Below, piece by piece: positions 17,992 through 27,426 of a stretch of 64,000 bases of DNA. The stretch is from Mycobacterium sp. Root265. GTDB lineage: Bacteria > Actinomycetota > Actinomycetes > Mycobacteriales > Mycobacteriaceae. Both the position numbers and the translations under genes were made by a program. The DNA lies in NCBI RefSeq assembly GCF_001428895.1, contig NZ_LMJA01000030.1, positions 523,644 through 587,643 on the forward strand, given 5' to 3'. Position 1 is the stretch's first letter. Every line of letters starts with the position of its first letter. The notes under the pieces are model-generated. The model ran no database searches and had not been told where the DNA came from. It saw only the letters and a program-made list of their open reading frames with translations.

Positions 17992-19188
17992 TCAGGGCCG
18001 GTCGGGCATCAATAGGGGCTTGTCCTTGCGCATAGCAGCGACGGTGGAAGCGTCGAGGTTCAGGGTGGCGGCGACTACCGATTGCGGCGTCAAGCCCAGC
18101 CATTGGTTGGCCGAGAAGTCCTCGAAGTGGTCGCTGCGGAACAGTTCGAGCATCTGCACGGGCTCGTCACCGACGCATTCGAAGTAGTGGCCCATCGCGC
18201 GTGGGACGTAGCCGACATCGCCGGGATAGAAGTCGAACGTTCTGGCCTTGCCGCTGGACCCGAATACCGTCATCCGGGCGTGCCCGGACAGCCAGTACTG
18301 CCACTCGTCATTGTTGGGGTGCCAGTGCATTTCGCGCAGCGCACCCGGCTGCAGCTCGACCCATGCGGCGGCGATGGTGGAGGCCGACGGGAAGTTGTTG
18401 GAGTCGGTGATGCGGACGCTGCCGCCGGGGACCTCGATGGGGTCTTGGGCCAGCATTCGATGGGTCATGCGTTCGGCTGTGCCCGCCGGGGACTGGGTTG
18501 CTTCGATATCGGCGACCAGAGTCCCGGGAACCTCGCCGGGGAAGATGTAGCGACTGTGCTCGATGTCGCCTGCGGCAGGGATGTCGTCGAACGCCGATTC
18601 GGGCACGGCGAAGTTCTTGGCCAGCACACGCTTTGGTGTGTGGGCGAACCAGTCGGTGACCAGGAAGGTTTCGTTCTCGGAGAAGTTGCCGTCGTCGAAC
18701 ACCAGCAGGAACTCGCAATCCTCTAGTGCCTGTATCGAATGCGGAAAGCCGGAGCGGAAGTTCCACAGGTCGCCGCGGCCCACGTCGTCGATGTAGTTGC
18801 GGCCCTGCTGGTCCATGGCGGCGATGCGAGCGCTTCCCGACAACATGAATGCCCACTCGGCTTCACGGTGCCAGTGCAATTCGCGGTAGGCCCCGGCCTT
18901 GAGCCGCATGTTGACCCCGGCCAGGGTGGTGGCCACCGGCAGGTCCCGCGCGGTGACCTCGCGTGCCCAGCCGCCGGGAAGCAACCGGTTGTGTGCGGCT
19001 GAGAAGGAGAACTTCAGATTGGGCATGCTGCCCGAGTCGGTACTCGGAGCGCCCGGGTTCTGCCGGCCGATCGCCACGTTGTCGGGACCGAGCACGGTGG
19101 CACCCAGTTCCCCACGGATCGTGAAGACCATGCTCTGATCGTCAGAAGCGTTGCCGTTCAGCGGAGTATGGCTTGGCGATGTGGTCAT
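17992..19188 (-). CDS. oxdC: bicupin oxalate decarboxylase
   Basis: Two cupin domains in 398 aa from ATG at 19188 (GGGAGA ahead of it). Each carries the Mn-binding set: HWHREAEW (His105, His107, Glu111, then His150) and HWHPNNDEWQYW. The N-terminal lid loop reads SENET at 170-174; the B. subtilis OxdC lid is SENST, whose Glu is the proton donor that makes the enzyme a decarboxylase rather than an oxidase. The Glu is kept here (171). Expected reaction: oxalate to formate and CO2. No signal peptide is evident. Neighbouring genes include a formate-dehydrogenase-like protein that could use the formate. Confidence 0.9.
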   Translation of the reverse strand: MTTSPSHTPLNGNASDDQSMVFTIRGELGATVLGPDNVAIGRQNPGAPSTDSGSMPNLKFSFSAAHNRLLPGGWAREVTARDLPVATTLAGVNMRLKAGAYRELHWHREAEWAFMLSGSARIAAMDQQGRNYIDDVGRGDLWNFRSGFPHSIQALEDCEFLLVFDDGNFSENETFLVTDWFAHTPKRVLAKNFAVPESAFDDIPAAGDIEHSRYIFPGEVPGTLVADIEATQSPAGTAERMTHRMLAQDPIEVPGGSVRITDSNNFPSASTIAAAWVELQPGALREMHWHPNNDEWQYWLSGHARMTVFGSSGKARTFDFYPGDVGYVPRAMGHYFECVGDEPVQMLELFRSDHFEDFSANQWLGLTPQSVVAATLNLDASTVAAMRKDKPLLMPDRP

Positions 19189-19305
19189 TGCGGGTCTCCC
19201 TCGATTCGGGACACCGAGGGAGTGACGGTCATCAGCGCCTCGGTGTCCGACCATCATCGCTGCGCGGGGTGGTCGTGCGAATCTGCCACCGGACAGTGCG
19301 ACCGG

Positions 19306-19833
19306 CTAGTCGCAGGTGTCGTGGCGACCGTGCGAGCGATCCCACAGGGTCAGCGTGGCCGCGGTCGTGGCGCCGAAGAGCAGGTGCGCGCTCAGATCCT
19401 TGCCGAGGGTCTTCGCGTCGTAGTCCCAGATCGGCTTGTAGAGCTTCGCCGGTGCCAGGACGGCGTAGGACTGCAACCAGACCGCCGCACCGAAGGCCAG
19501 TCCGTAGCAGGCAGGGTGGCGCGCCAAAACGCCTGTTGCCGCCCCGAGCGCCGCACCCCACCCCACACCGGTCGACCAGTGCACGACATTGTTGGTCAAC
19601 CGTGCTCGTTGCGCCGGCAGTTTCCTGTGCAGTGCGCGGTCGATCACCAGCCTGCCGAACTTGGCCGGCGCCGGCGCGTCCTCCCAACCGTGTAGGCCCG
19701 CCGAGGTCTCCCAGTCGAGGAATCCGCTCTTGCCGCCTCCGCGTCGGTACCGGTAGTACCAGAGGGTGTCCATGGCTGCCGTGCCGATCGCGCCGGCCAG
19801 CGCCCCTCGCGCAGGCCCGCAGAGGATCCTCAC
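19306..19833 (-). CDS. small membrane protein of unknown function (DUF1440-like)
   Basis: A 175-residue hydrophobic protein with about four membrane segments (for example GALAGAIGTAAMDTLWYY near the N-terminus and GWGAALGAATGVLA in the middle). The start is GTG at 19833, sharing GTGA with the stop of the molybdoenzyme gene, so the two are translationally coupled. It resembles DUF1440-type inner-membrane proteins, with low certainty. It could anchor or assist the neighbouring molybdoenzyme, but that is inference from coupling alone. Confidence 0.7.
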   Translation of the reverse strand: MRILCGPARGALAGAIGTAAMDTLWYYRYRRGGGKSGFLDWETSAGLHGWEDAPAPAKFGRLVIDRALHRKLPAQRARLTNNVVHWSTGVGWGAALGAATGVLARHPACYGLAFGAAVWLQSYAVLAPAKLYKPIWDYDAKTLGKDLSAHLLFGATTAATLTLWDRSHGRHDTCD

Positions 19834-22208
19834 GGCTGCCCCGCTGTGCTGTGTTGCGGATCGGCTGCGGTCGCCGCCGGCGCGACGGAGACGATCTGAT
19901 GTTTCATCAGCGGCTGATCGCTCTGGGTGCTGAAATCACCGATTCCGCACAGGACGTTCAACTCCGGCATGTAGCCGCTGACACTGCCGGCCGGGATGTC
20001 GTAGGCGATCGCCCGATATCCCCACACGGTGCGGGTGCTGCCATCGCGGGCGAAACTGGTAATGTCGATGAGGTCGAACTCCGCGAGCCCTCGCTCCGTC
20101 ATGTCGGCACGGTTCATGAACAACAGCGTGCGCAGATTCTTCACACCGCGGTAGCGGTCGTTATCGGAGTAGACGGTGGTGTTCCACTGATCGTGGGAGC
20201 GCACCGTCGAGAGCATGAGCTTTCCGGCCGGCGGAACCACGTCGGGCAGCGGTGACGCCCAGAACTCAGCCCGACCGGATTCGGTGAGAAAGACCCGCTC
20301 CCTGGCGGGTTGGCGGATGCGGAAGCCCAGCGGCATGCGCACCCGCCGGTTGAAGTCCTCGAACCCGTCCAGTACCGCTGCCATGGTGTCGCGAATGCGG
20401 TCATAGTCCTCGACGTAGGACTCCCACGGGGTCATCGAGTCGGGGAGGGTGGCGCGTGCCATCCCAGCGAGGATGGCGCACTCGGACAACAGGTGTGGTG
20501 ATGCCGGCTTACGCATGCCGTGAGACAAATGCACCATGCTCATCGAGTCCTCGACGCTGACCCCTTGCTCGCCGCTGGCCGCGATGTCCTTCTCGGTCCG
20601 GCCCAGACACGGCAGGATCAGAGCCGCGCGGCCATGAACGAGGTGACTGCGGTTGAGTTTCGTGCTCACCTGCACGGTGAGGTCGGTATTGCGCAAGGCT
20701 TCGAAGGTGGCCTCGGTGTCCGGTGCCGCCATGGCGAAGTTACCGCCCATGCTGACGAACACTTTGACCTCGCCGACGCGCATGGCCTCGATGGTGGCCA
20801 CCGTGTCGAGACCATCCTCGCGGGGCGACGAGATACCGCATACCTCGTCGAGGCGATCCAGGAACGCGGCCGGCGGATGGTTATCGATACCACAGGTGCG
20901 GTTACCCTGCACATTGCTGTGCCCACGTATCGGTGAGGGTCCGGCACCCTCGCGACCGATGTTGCCGCGCAACAGAAGAAGATTGACGATCTCGCGGATG
21001 GTGTCGACGCCGTGCTCTTGTTGGGTGAGGCCCAAACACCAGCTGATCACCGTCCGACTGGCAGCAAGATATCGATGGGCGAGGTCGCGGATCTCATGTT
21101 CGGATACGCCGGACTGCTCGACGAGGTGGTTCCACGGTGTGGCCGAGATGTGGTCGCAGTAGGACTCGAAATACGCGGTGTGATTTCGGATGAACTGCTG
21201 ATCGATGGCATGAGGATCAGTGGCGGCGCGTTCCAGTACCGCTTTGGCCACGCCGCGCAGCAGTGCGAGATCGCCGGCGATGCGTGGCTGCACGTTCATC
21301 GTGCCGGTCTTGGTCGCGTGAAATGTTGCCATCGTGGCGAATTCGTGCGGGACAATTGTGCGTCGCGACGCCGCCTCGATCAGTGGATTCACGTGCACGA
21401 TCTGCGCGCCACGGCGGTGCGCCTCGGCCAACGCCGTCAACATCCGCGGCGCGTTGGAGGCCGCATTGACCGCCATCACGATCAGGAGGTCTGCCTGATC
21501 CCAATCATCGATATCGCAAGTGCCCTTGCCGGTGCCGATTGCCGCCTGTAGGGCACGGCCGGAGGCCTCATGGCACATGTTCGAGCAGTCGGGCAGGTTG
21601 TTGGTGCCGAACTCGCGTACCCACAGCTGGTACAGGAAGGTGGCTTCGTTGGACAGCCGGCCCGAGGTATAGAACGACGCCTGATGGGGACTGTCCAGTT
21701 CGCGCAGCGTCGATCCGACCAGAGCGAATGCCTCACTCCACGTGATGGGTAGGTAGGTGTCGCTTGCTGGGTCGTAACTCATCGGTTCGGTCAGTCGCCC
21801 CTGATCCTCCAGCGCAAAATCGCTCCATCCGGTCAGCTCGGTGACCGTGTGTGAGGCGAAGAATGCACGATCGACCCTCTTGCGGGTCATCTCCCAGGTG
21901 ACGTGTTTGATGCCGTTCTCGCAGATGTCCAGATGCAGGCCGTTGCGGTCATCGGGCCAGGCACACCCGGGGCAGTCGAAACCCCCATTTTCGTGGTTCA
22001 TCTTCAGCACGGCGTGCGGTCCCCTGATCGGTGCTCGGCCCTCGGCGAGAACCCTGCCAACGCTGCGCGCCGCCCCCCACCCTGCTGACGGGGCGCGATC
22101 GTCCTCTTGAGAGAACGCACCTCCCAGATTTGGGCCCCGCCCCACCGCCGGGCTGCCCGGCGCACCGCGTCCCAATTCATCACCCAGAGAACCTTGTTGA
22201 CCGGTCAT
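19830..22208 (-). CDS. FdhF/YdeP-type molybdopterin oxidoreductase (formate dehydrogenase-like)
   Basis: A 792-residue molybdopterin (bis-MGD) oxidoreductase with GGAGG eight bases before the ATG. A CPGCAW motif near residue 80 provides only two Cys, as in the YdeP/FdhF branch rather than the four-Cys cluster of classical Nar/Fdh enzymes. Later blocks FYTSGRLSNEATF, NLPDCSNMCHEAS, NIGREGAGPSPIRGHSNVQG and the C-terminal MoCo-dinucleotide-binding domain (QWNTTVYSDNDRYRG) fit this family. Members oxidise formate or confer acid resistance; the exact reaction is open. Its position upstream of an oxalate decarboxylase favours formate oxidation. Confidence 0.88.
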   Translation of the reverse strand: MTGQQGSLGDELGRGAPGSPAVGRGPNLGGAFSQEDDRAPSAGWGAARSVGRVLAEGRAPIRGPHAVLKMNHENGGFDCPGCAWPDDRNGLHLDICENGIKHVTWEMTRKRVDRAFFASHTVTELTGWSDFALEDQGRLTEPMSYDPASDTYLPITWSEAFALVGSTLRELDSPHQASFYTSGRLSNEATFLYQLWVREFGTNNLPDCSNMCHEASGRALQAAIGTGKGTCDIDDWDQADLLIVMAVNAASNAPRMLTALAEAHRRGAQIVHVNPLIEAASRRTIVPHEFATMATFHATKTGTMNVQPRIAGDLALLRGVAKAVLERAATDPHAIDQQFIRNHTAYFESYCDHISATPWNHLVEQSGVSEHEIRDLAHRYLAASRTVISWCLGLTQQEHGVDTIREIVNLLLLRGNIGREGAGPSPIRGHSNVQGNRTCGIDNHPPAAFLDRLDEVCGISSPREDGLDTVATIEAMRVGEVKVFVSMGGNFAMAAPDTEATFEALRNTDLTVQVSTKLNRSHLVHGRAALILPCLGRTEKDIAASGEQGVSVEDSMSMVHLSHGMRKPASPHLLSECAILAGMARATLPDSMTPWESYVEDYDRIRDTMAAVLDGFEDFNRRVRMPLGFRIRQPARERVFLTESGRAEFWASPLPDVVPPAGKLMLSTVRSHDQWNTTVYSDNDRYRGVKNLRTLLFMNRADMTERGLAEFDLIDITSFARDGSTRTVWGYRAIAYDIPAGSVSGYMPELNVLCGIGDFSTQSDQPLMKHQIVSVAPAATAADPQHSTAGQP

Positions 22209-22309
22209 CGTGTTTGCCTCCCATATCGGTGAAGAGCTCGGTCTAGGCAGCCCGTCCTGGTCGAACTACGCTGCGATGACCTACTGGCCACGCCAACCGT
22301 CGAGGTGTC

Positions 22310-22681
22310 ATGAACCAACGAGTGCAGGTGCGCCGCATCTACGATGCTCCGATGCCCGATGACGGCGCCCGGGTGCTGGTTGATCGGCTGTGGCCACGGG
22401 GTGTGAGCAAAGAGCGAGCGCACCTCGACGAGTGGTGCAAGCAGATCGCACCATCGACCGAGTTGCGCACCTGGTATCACCACGCCCCCGAGCTGTTCGA
22501 CGAATTCAGCCGGCGATACACCGCCGAGTTGGACGATCCGGAGCCCGCAGCCGCCCTGGCGCATCTGAAGGATCTGGCCTCAAAGGCGACGTTAACCCTG
22601 CTCACCGCCACCAAGGACCCCGACACCAGCGAAGCCGCCGTACTATCGGCCATCCTGACGCGTGGCCTGGCTGGGAAGTAG
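22310..22681 (+). CDS. DUF488 family protein
   Basis: A 123-residue protein with the DUF488 hallmarks VLVDRLWPRGVSKE, then WCKQIAPSTELRTWYHH and TLLTATKDP. The family is widespread and uncharacterised. It is divergent from the molybdoenzyme gene with about 100 bp between them. It is probably a stand-alone gene. Confidence 0.88.
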   Translation: MNQRVQVRRIYDAPMPDDGARVLVDRLWPRGVSKERAHLDEWCKQIAPSTELRTWYHHAPELFDEFSRRYTAELDDPEPAAALAHLKDLASKATLTLLTATKDPDTSEAAVLSAILTRGLAGK

Positions 22682-22907
22682 ACACCAGTTCGGGAGTGCT
22701 GATCCCAGGCAACTCCGACCCCGAATTCCTTCTTGATAGGGGCGGCCAGATGCGGCACAGTAATCGTCCTTCCTTGGCAAGCGCCGAAGTCGAACGCCGG
22801 CAAGGTATCGCGGACGCGTCGATCAGGCCTCATCATCGCGGCTACGGCGTGAACTGCGCATCCGCCGGTGAACAGTGCAACTGGCCAGTCGTGTGGCACG
22901 GAGAGCC

Positions 22908-25646
22908 CTAGCTCTGTGCCACAGCAGGCAACGCGCCGTCGAGTTGGCTGCGAGACGTGATACCCAGCTTGGCGAACACCTTGCTCAGGTGGTACTGCAC
23001 CGTGCGGGCACTGATGAACAGCCGCGCACCGATCTCCGAGTTCGACAACCCATCACCCGCCAATCGCGCCACCTGCGCCTCCTGCGCGGTGAGCTGCCGG
23101 TCTGCTGCCGCAGAGGAGCTACCCTCCTGGGTGCTGACACCGGTAGCTTTCAGTTCGCCCCGGGCGCGCTCGGCGAACCCGTTCATGCCCATCGCCTCGA
23201 ACATGTCGTGGGCAGTGCGCAGCTGTGCGCGAGCGGCGCTGCGACGGCGCTCGCGGCGCAGCCACTCCCCGTAGACGAGATGAGACCGCGCGAGTTCTCC
23301 CCGCATGGTCGTCTGCCCAAGACGTTCGATGGACTCGCGGTGGAGCGTTTCGGCATCGGCACCGTCGCAGACGAGTGCCCGCGATCGCGCCGCCAGCCCC
23401 AAAGCCCAGTCGGTGCCGCTGGCTGTGGCCATCGAATCGAGCCGGCTCACAGCATCTGTCGCCAATTCCACGGCCCCGCTGCGCGCGGCAGCTTCGACCA
23501 GCTCTACAGGAGCCCAGTTCGTCGCTCCGAGTTCGAACGGAAAATCAGCGGCACGCTGTGCCGCATGCAGCGCCTTCCGATAGTCCCCGATCCCGTTGTA
23601 CAGCAGTGCTTCTGCCCACCACGCAACGGTGATGCCGTTTCCTTCGCCGCGTGCAGTCACCTCGTTCACCGTGGCTGCGATCAGCGCCAGAGCTTTGTCC
23701 TTGTCTCCGCTCAACGCGGCCAGCGCCACCTCCGCGTAGGGCGCCAAGCTACTACCTGTGGCCACCTTCGCCACCTGCAATTCGTCAATCACCGCCGTAG
23801 CACCGGTGAGATCCCCGCGGAACAGCAGCGCGATCGCGCGAGAACTCAGCGCAATGGGAATTTCGCTCAGTTCCCCACCGCTGCGGGCCAGCTCAAGGAA
23901 GCGAACGGTCAGCATCTCCAAACGCTCGTCGTCCCAGGCGAAATAAGCGGCGGTCGATGCAAGAAAGATCCATCGCAATTCCATAGGAGCAGTGGTGTGG
24001 TTGTCGACGGCGGTTAAGGCCCTCTGCAATGCAGGCAATGCGGTCACATAGCCGTGACCAAAGTGCTCGACGAGCCAATCAAGCAGTAGGTCTGGCAACC
24101 TCCGGGCAACGGATGCGCGCGGCGCTGATTGTGCGGCGCGCGCTACGTCAATCACGTTGACCCCGAGTGCCAGTCGGCCGGCAAACATTGCCGCGAGAAT
24201 CGCATCCAGGTAGGTGTCACGACAAAGCGATGTATCGATGTCTTCAAGCCGTCTCGCTGCCTTCAGCAGCAACGGTGGTGCGGTACTGCCACGACTGGCG
24301 ATGAATGCCAATTGCGCTCGCACGAGGTCATTCTTCGCCTGTTGGTGGTCGCTGAGTTGTTCGGTTTCCGCCATAGCCAGCAGGTCGAGTGCACTGTCAA
24401 AAGCCCCTGCCTTAACTTTCGCCGACGCAGCCGCCAGTGCCCGCTCGGCACGTTGGGCTGGATCGACGGACAGGCTTGCGGCGCGTTCGAGGAATGTCGC
24501 CGCGGCTCCGATGCCGCCGCGGGCCTGCGCGCGATCGGCCGAGCGGTCGAGTTGAGCGGCAATGTTCTCATCAGGGCCCGTGGCAGCAGTGGCGTAATGC
24601 CACGCCCGTCGATCGGGATCCAGTTCGGCATCGGTCGATGCGGCGAGCGCCCGGTGAACGAGTTGCCTGTCGTGCGGCGGAGCCAAACGATATGCCGCCG
24701 AGCGTACGAGCGGGTGGCGAAACTTGACCCTGGTTGTGAAGGTGCACAACTCAGCTTCGATGGCGGGTGTTGCCGCCGCATGGTCGACGTGGAGACGGCT
24801 GGCTGCGCGCCAGATCAGCCCTAGATCGCCCGTGGGGTCAGCTGCGGCCAGCAATAGTAGGCGGCGCGTCGCCTCGGGCAACACCGCGATCCTCGAGCGG
24901 AAGATCTCCTCCACCTCAGACGACGGGCGCACCGCACCAGGCAATGCGAATCCGCCTGCGAGTTCGTCAGGGCTGAGGCTTCGGGGTAACTCCAACAACG
25001 CCAACGGATTCCCACGTGTCTCTGCAACGATCTGGTCGAGGACCTTCGGATCCAGAGGGGCGCTCAGCGCCGAGTTGAGCAGGGCGTGAGCGTCCTCCGC
25101 TCGGAGTCCTCTGAGCATGAGTACTGAGATGCCGGCTACCGCATCGCTCGGAATCCGGGCCGCGAACACAAGTCCGACCGCTTCGGTGCCCAAGCGGCGC
25201 GCGACGAATTCCAGCACTTGCGCGGACGCGCTGTCCAGCCATTGTTGATCATCGATCAAGCACAGGAGCGGTTGAACCGCTGCGACGGCAGCAAGAAGGT
25301 TCAGCAGCGCCAGTCCCACCAGGAAGCGATCCGGCGGCGGTCCTTCCGTCACGCCGAGCGCCGTGCGCAGCGCTCCCTGCTGCGGTAACGGCAATTCGTC
25401 GAGATGATCCAGCATGGGAAAGCACAGCTGATGCACTCCGGCGAAGGCCAGCTCCATTTCCGATTGAACGCCGGCGGTCCGCGCGATACGGATTTCAGTG
25501 CTGACGCCGAGGTAGTCCAGAAGCGCTGTTTTGCCGACACCCGCTTCCCCGCGTATCGCCAACGCGCGACTTTCACCGGAGCGCACGGCATCGACGAGTT
25601 GATCGAGGATCGTGCATTCGTCACGACGCCCGATCAACTCGCCCAC
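22908..25646 (-). CDS. large ATP-binding LuxR-type regulator (LAL family)
   Basis: A 912-residue regulator. The chosen start is GTG at 25646, seven bases after a GGAGG site; the frame continues to an ATG at 25706 with no ribosome site. The N-terminus has a P-loop ATPase with GEAGVGKTALL near residue 34 and a Walker B region LLCLIDDQQWLD, the centre is a long helical (TPR-like) sensor, and the C-terminus a LuxR helix-turn-helix (LTAQEAQVARLAGDGLSNSE). LAL proteins are transcription activators responding to inducers such as maltotriose; this one's inducer and targets are unknown. No obvious target operon lies beside it. Confidence 0.92.
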   Translation of the reverse strand: MGELIGRRDECTILDQLVDAVRSGESRALAIRGEAGVGKTALLDYLGVSTEIRIARTAGVQSEMELAFAGVHQLCFPMLDHLDELPLPQQGALRTALGVTEGPPPDRFLVGLALLNLLAAVAAVQPLLCLIDDQQWLDSASAQVLEFVARRLGTEAVGLVFAARIPSDAVAGISVLMLRGLRAEDAHALLNSALSAPLDPKVLDQIVAETRGNPLALLELPRSLSPDELAGGFALPGAVRPSSEVEEIFRSRIAVLPEATRRLLLLAAADPTGDLGLIWRAASRLHVDHAAATPAIEAELCTFTTRVKFRHPLVRSAAYRLAPPHDRQLVHRALAASTDAELDPDRRAWHYATAATGPDENIAAQLDRSADRAQARGGIGAAATFLERAASLSVDPAQRAERALAAASAKVKAGAFDSALDLLAMAETEQLSDHQQAKNDLVRAQLAFIASRGSTAPPLLLKAARRLEDIDTSLCRDTYLDAILAAMFAGRLALGVNVIDVARAAQSAPRASVARRLPDLLLDWLVEHFGHGYVTALPALQRALTAVDNHTTAPMELRWIFLASTAAYFAWDDERLEMLTVRFLELARSGGELSEIPIALSSRAIALLFRGDLTGATAVIDELQVAKVATGSSLAPYAEVALAALSGDKDKALALIAATVNEVTARGEGNGITVAWWAEALLYNGIGDYRKALHAAQRAADFPFELGATNWAPVELVEAAARSGAVELATDAVSRLDSMATASGTDWALGLAARSRALVCDGADAETLHRESIERLGQTTMRGELARSHLVYGEWLRRERRRSAARAQLRTAHDMFEAMGMNGFAERARGELKATGVSTQEGSSSAAADRQLTAQEAQVARLAGDGLSNSEIGARLFISARTVQYHLSKVFAKLGITSRSQLDGALPAVAQS

Positions 25647-25966
25647 GGAGCAACCTCCGGGTACAGCGCGCCGACCCGCACAAGGAGACGATAGTGGCTC
25701 ATGCACAACTTTGCCGACTGTTCACGGTTCCCGCCAGTCAGCTGTATGACGATCTTGATTTAGGCGCTCGGCGTTCCTGCTAACGGCCACTCTCGGCCAG
25801 TACCGCTCACGTTGAGCATTCCTCGTGAATTGTTTGCTAGCTCGATGTTCCAGCTAACGCACCAGCAGATGCACCGACCTCGCGTCCAACAATCGCGAGG
25901 CGTCCGACGTTGTCGCCTCAGCTCGTGTCGATTCTCAAAGTCGATGACACACGCTGCGCCCCCTAG

Positions 25967-26965
25967 CCTGCATGGCCTGAACGATCCCGCCTCGACGGCG
26001 CCGCGCAAACACCGGACGTTCGCGTCGTTCAGAACGGCCTGACCAACCGCAACGACGCCGCCACACACATCACCACGCTTCGCGCCATACCGCCGCCCCT
26101 CGGCGTGACAATCCGCGTTGGCGGCACTCCTGCACTCGAATACGACAGCATCCAGGGACTTTTCGATAAACTACCCCTGATGCTGCTGGTCCTCATCACG
26201 ACGACCACGCTGCTGATGTTCTTGGCGTTCGGGTCGCTCGTACTGCCGATCAAGGCCGCCATTATGAGCGTGCTGACCCTCGGCGCCACCATGGGCGTCC
26301 TGACCGCGATGTTCGTGGGCGGCCTGTTCGCCGACTGGCTCAACTTCACCCCACAGCCACTCAGCGCCCCCGTCCTGGGCCTGGTCATCGCCATCATTTA
26401 CGGGCTGTGCACCGACTATGAAGTGTTCCTCGTATCCCGCATGATCGAAGCACGAGCACAAGGTATGTCCACCGCCGAATCCATCCGCATCGGCGCTGCC
26501 ACTACCGGGCGCCTCATCACCGCCGCTGCACTCATCCTCGTCGTCGTCGCCGGAGCCTTCGTCTTCTCCGAACTCGTGATGCTCAAATACCTGGCCTTCG
26601 GACTACTGACCGCGCTGATCCTCGACGCCACCGTTATCCGCATGTTCCTCGTCCCCGCCCTGATGAAATGGCTCGGCGACGAATGCTGGTGGGCACCGGA
26701 ATGGATGAAGAACCTCCAACAGCGCATCGGGCTCAGAGAAGTTCGCCTTACCGACGAACCGCACAAGACCATCACACACAACCAGGACCTCGGCATTGCC
26801 GAATCCCATCATGGACGAAATACGTTGCCCCACAGAACCACAGATCGGCAAGGCCACACGCCGCGTGGCCGTCACTCTCGCTCAAATCAAATGTCGACGA
26901 ATTACGCCACCGCACACCAGCAACTCGACGACGCCCCCACGACACCCCTGGCCGTGCGGATGTAA
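25967..26965 (+). pseudogene. 5'-truncated MmpL-family RND transporter
   Basis: Only the last third of an MmpL protein is present. The frame is open from just after a stop at 25964-25966. Recognisable are VRVVQNGLTNRND, then VGGTPALEYDSIQ, followed by five to six membrane spans with the RND signature GLCTDYEVFLVSRMIEA. The preceding ~600 residues (first RND domain, periplasmic loops) are absent, and the sequence after about 26770 (from HKTITHNQD) looks frame-shifted. MmpL proteins export lipids or siderophores in mycobacteria; this copy cannot be functional. An internal GTG at 26105 is probably not a real start. Confidence 0.85.
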
Positions 26966-27300
26966 CCGCTGCCCATCGCTCCCCCAAGCTGCCTCTGGCT
27001 AGAAAAGATGGCGGCTCACGCAAAGTACGCCAGCGGAGTCCGGAGATCATGCACTCAAAAATGAACTCGATCCGAAACGATGAAGTCACTCAACAACTCG
27101 CGCGACAGTTGATAACCCGTTGTGGGGAACCGACATAAGCGGAGGGTACCGCCGTCTATCAGGACGGAATCCCGGCGGCCGCGACCCGTCCCGGAAAATT
27201 GGGGGGACGAAAATGAGAATTGGACATCAAACTTGAGAAGCCACAGCGCACCGGAGGAACCGCCACAGCTACAACGACGACCGGCGCGGGGGCCACGCGG
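26966..27300. other. gene-free stretch after the MmpL remnant
   Basis: No frame has a ribosome site or recognisable product. It links the MmpL fragment to repeat copy C and is probably debris of the same rearrangement. Confidence 0.45.
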
Positions 27301-27426
27301 CTGTCGATTCTCAAACTGGATGGCTTACGTCACCGCCTGTAGCTTCGCCTTTGCAGGTTTGTCACAGAGGTGGCGCGCCAATTTTTGTCACACGACTGGA
27401 AAAAAATAGAGCTGTACGGTGGTGCA
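27301..27426 (+). repeat. degenerate 126-bp repeat, copy C
   Basis: Third copy, gap-free against copies A and B (about two thirds identity to each, read by eye). Ends are best conserved: CTGTCGATTCTCAAACTGGA at the left and TACGGTGGTGCA at the right. It follows the truncated MmpL gene, mirroring copy B beside the truncated quinone oxidoreductase. A TG...CA ended unit would suit an IS21-like terminus, which is a guess. Confidence 0.65.

Noticed and set aside
25647-25706. ATG at 25706 as start of the LAL regulator
   Set aside because: No ribosome site precedes it, whereas GTG 25646 has GGAGG at ideal spacing and starts at the domain boundary.
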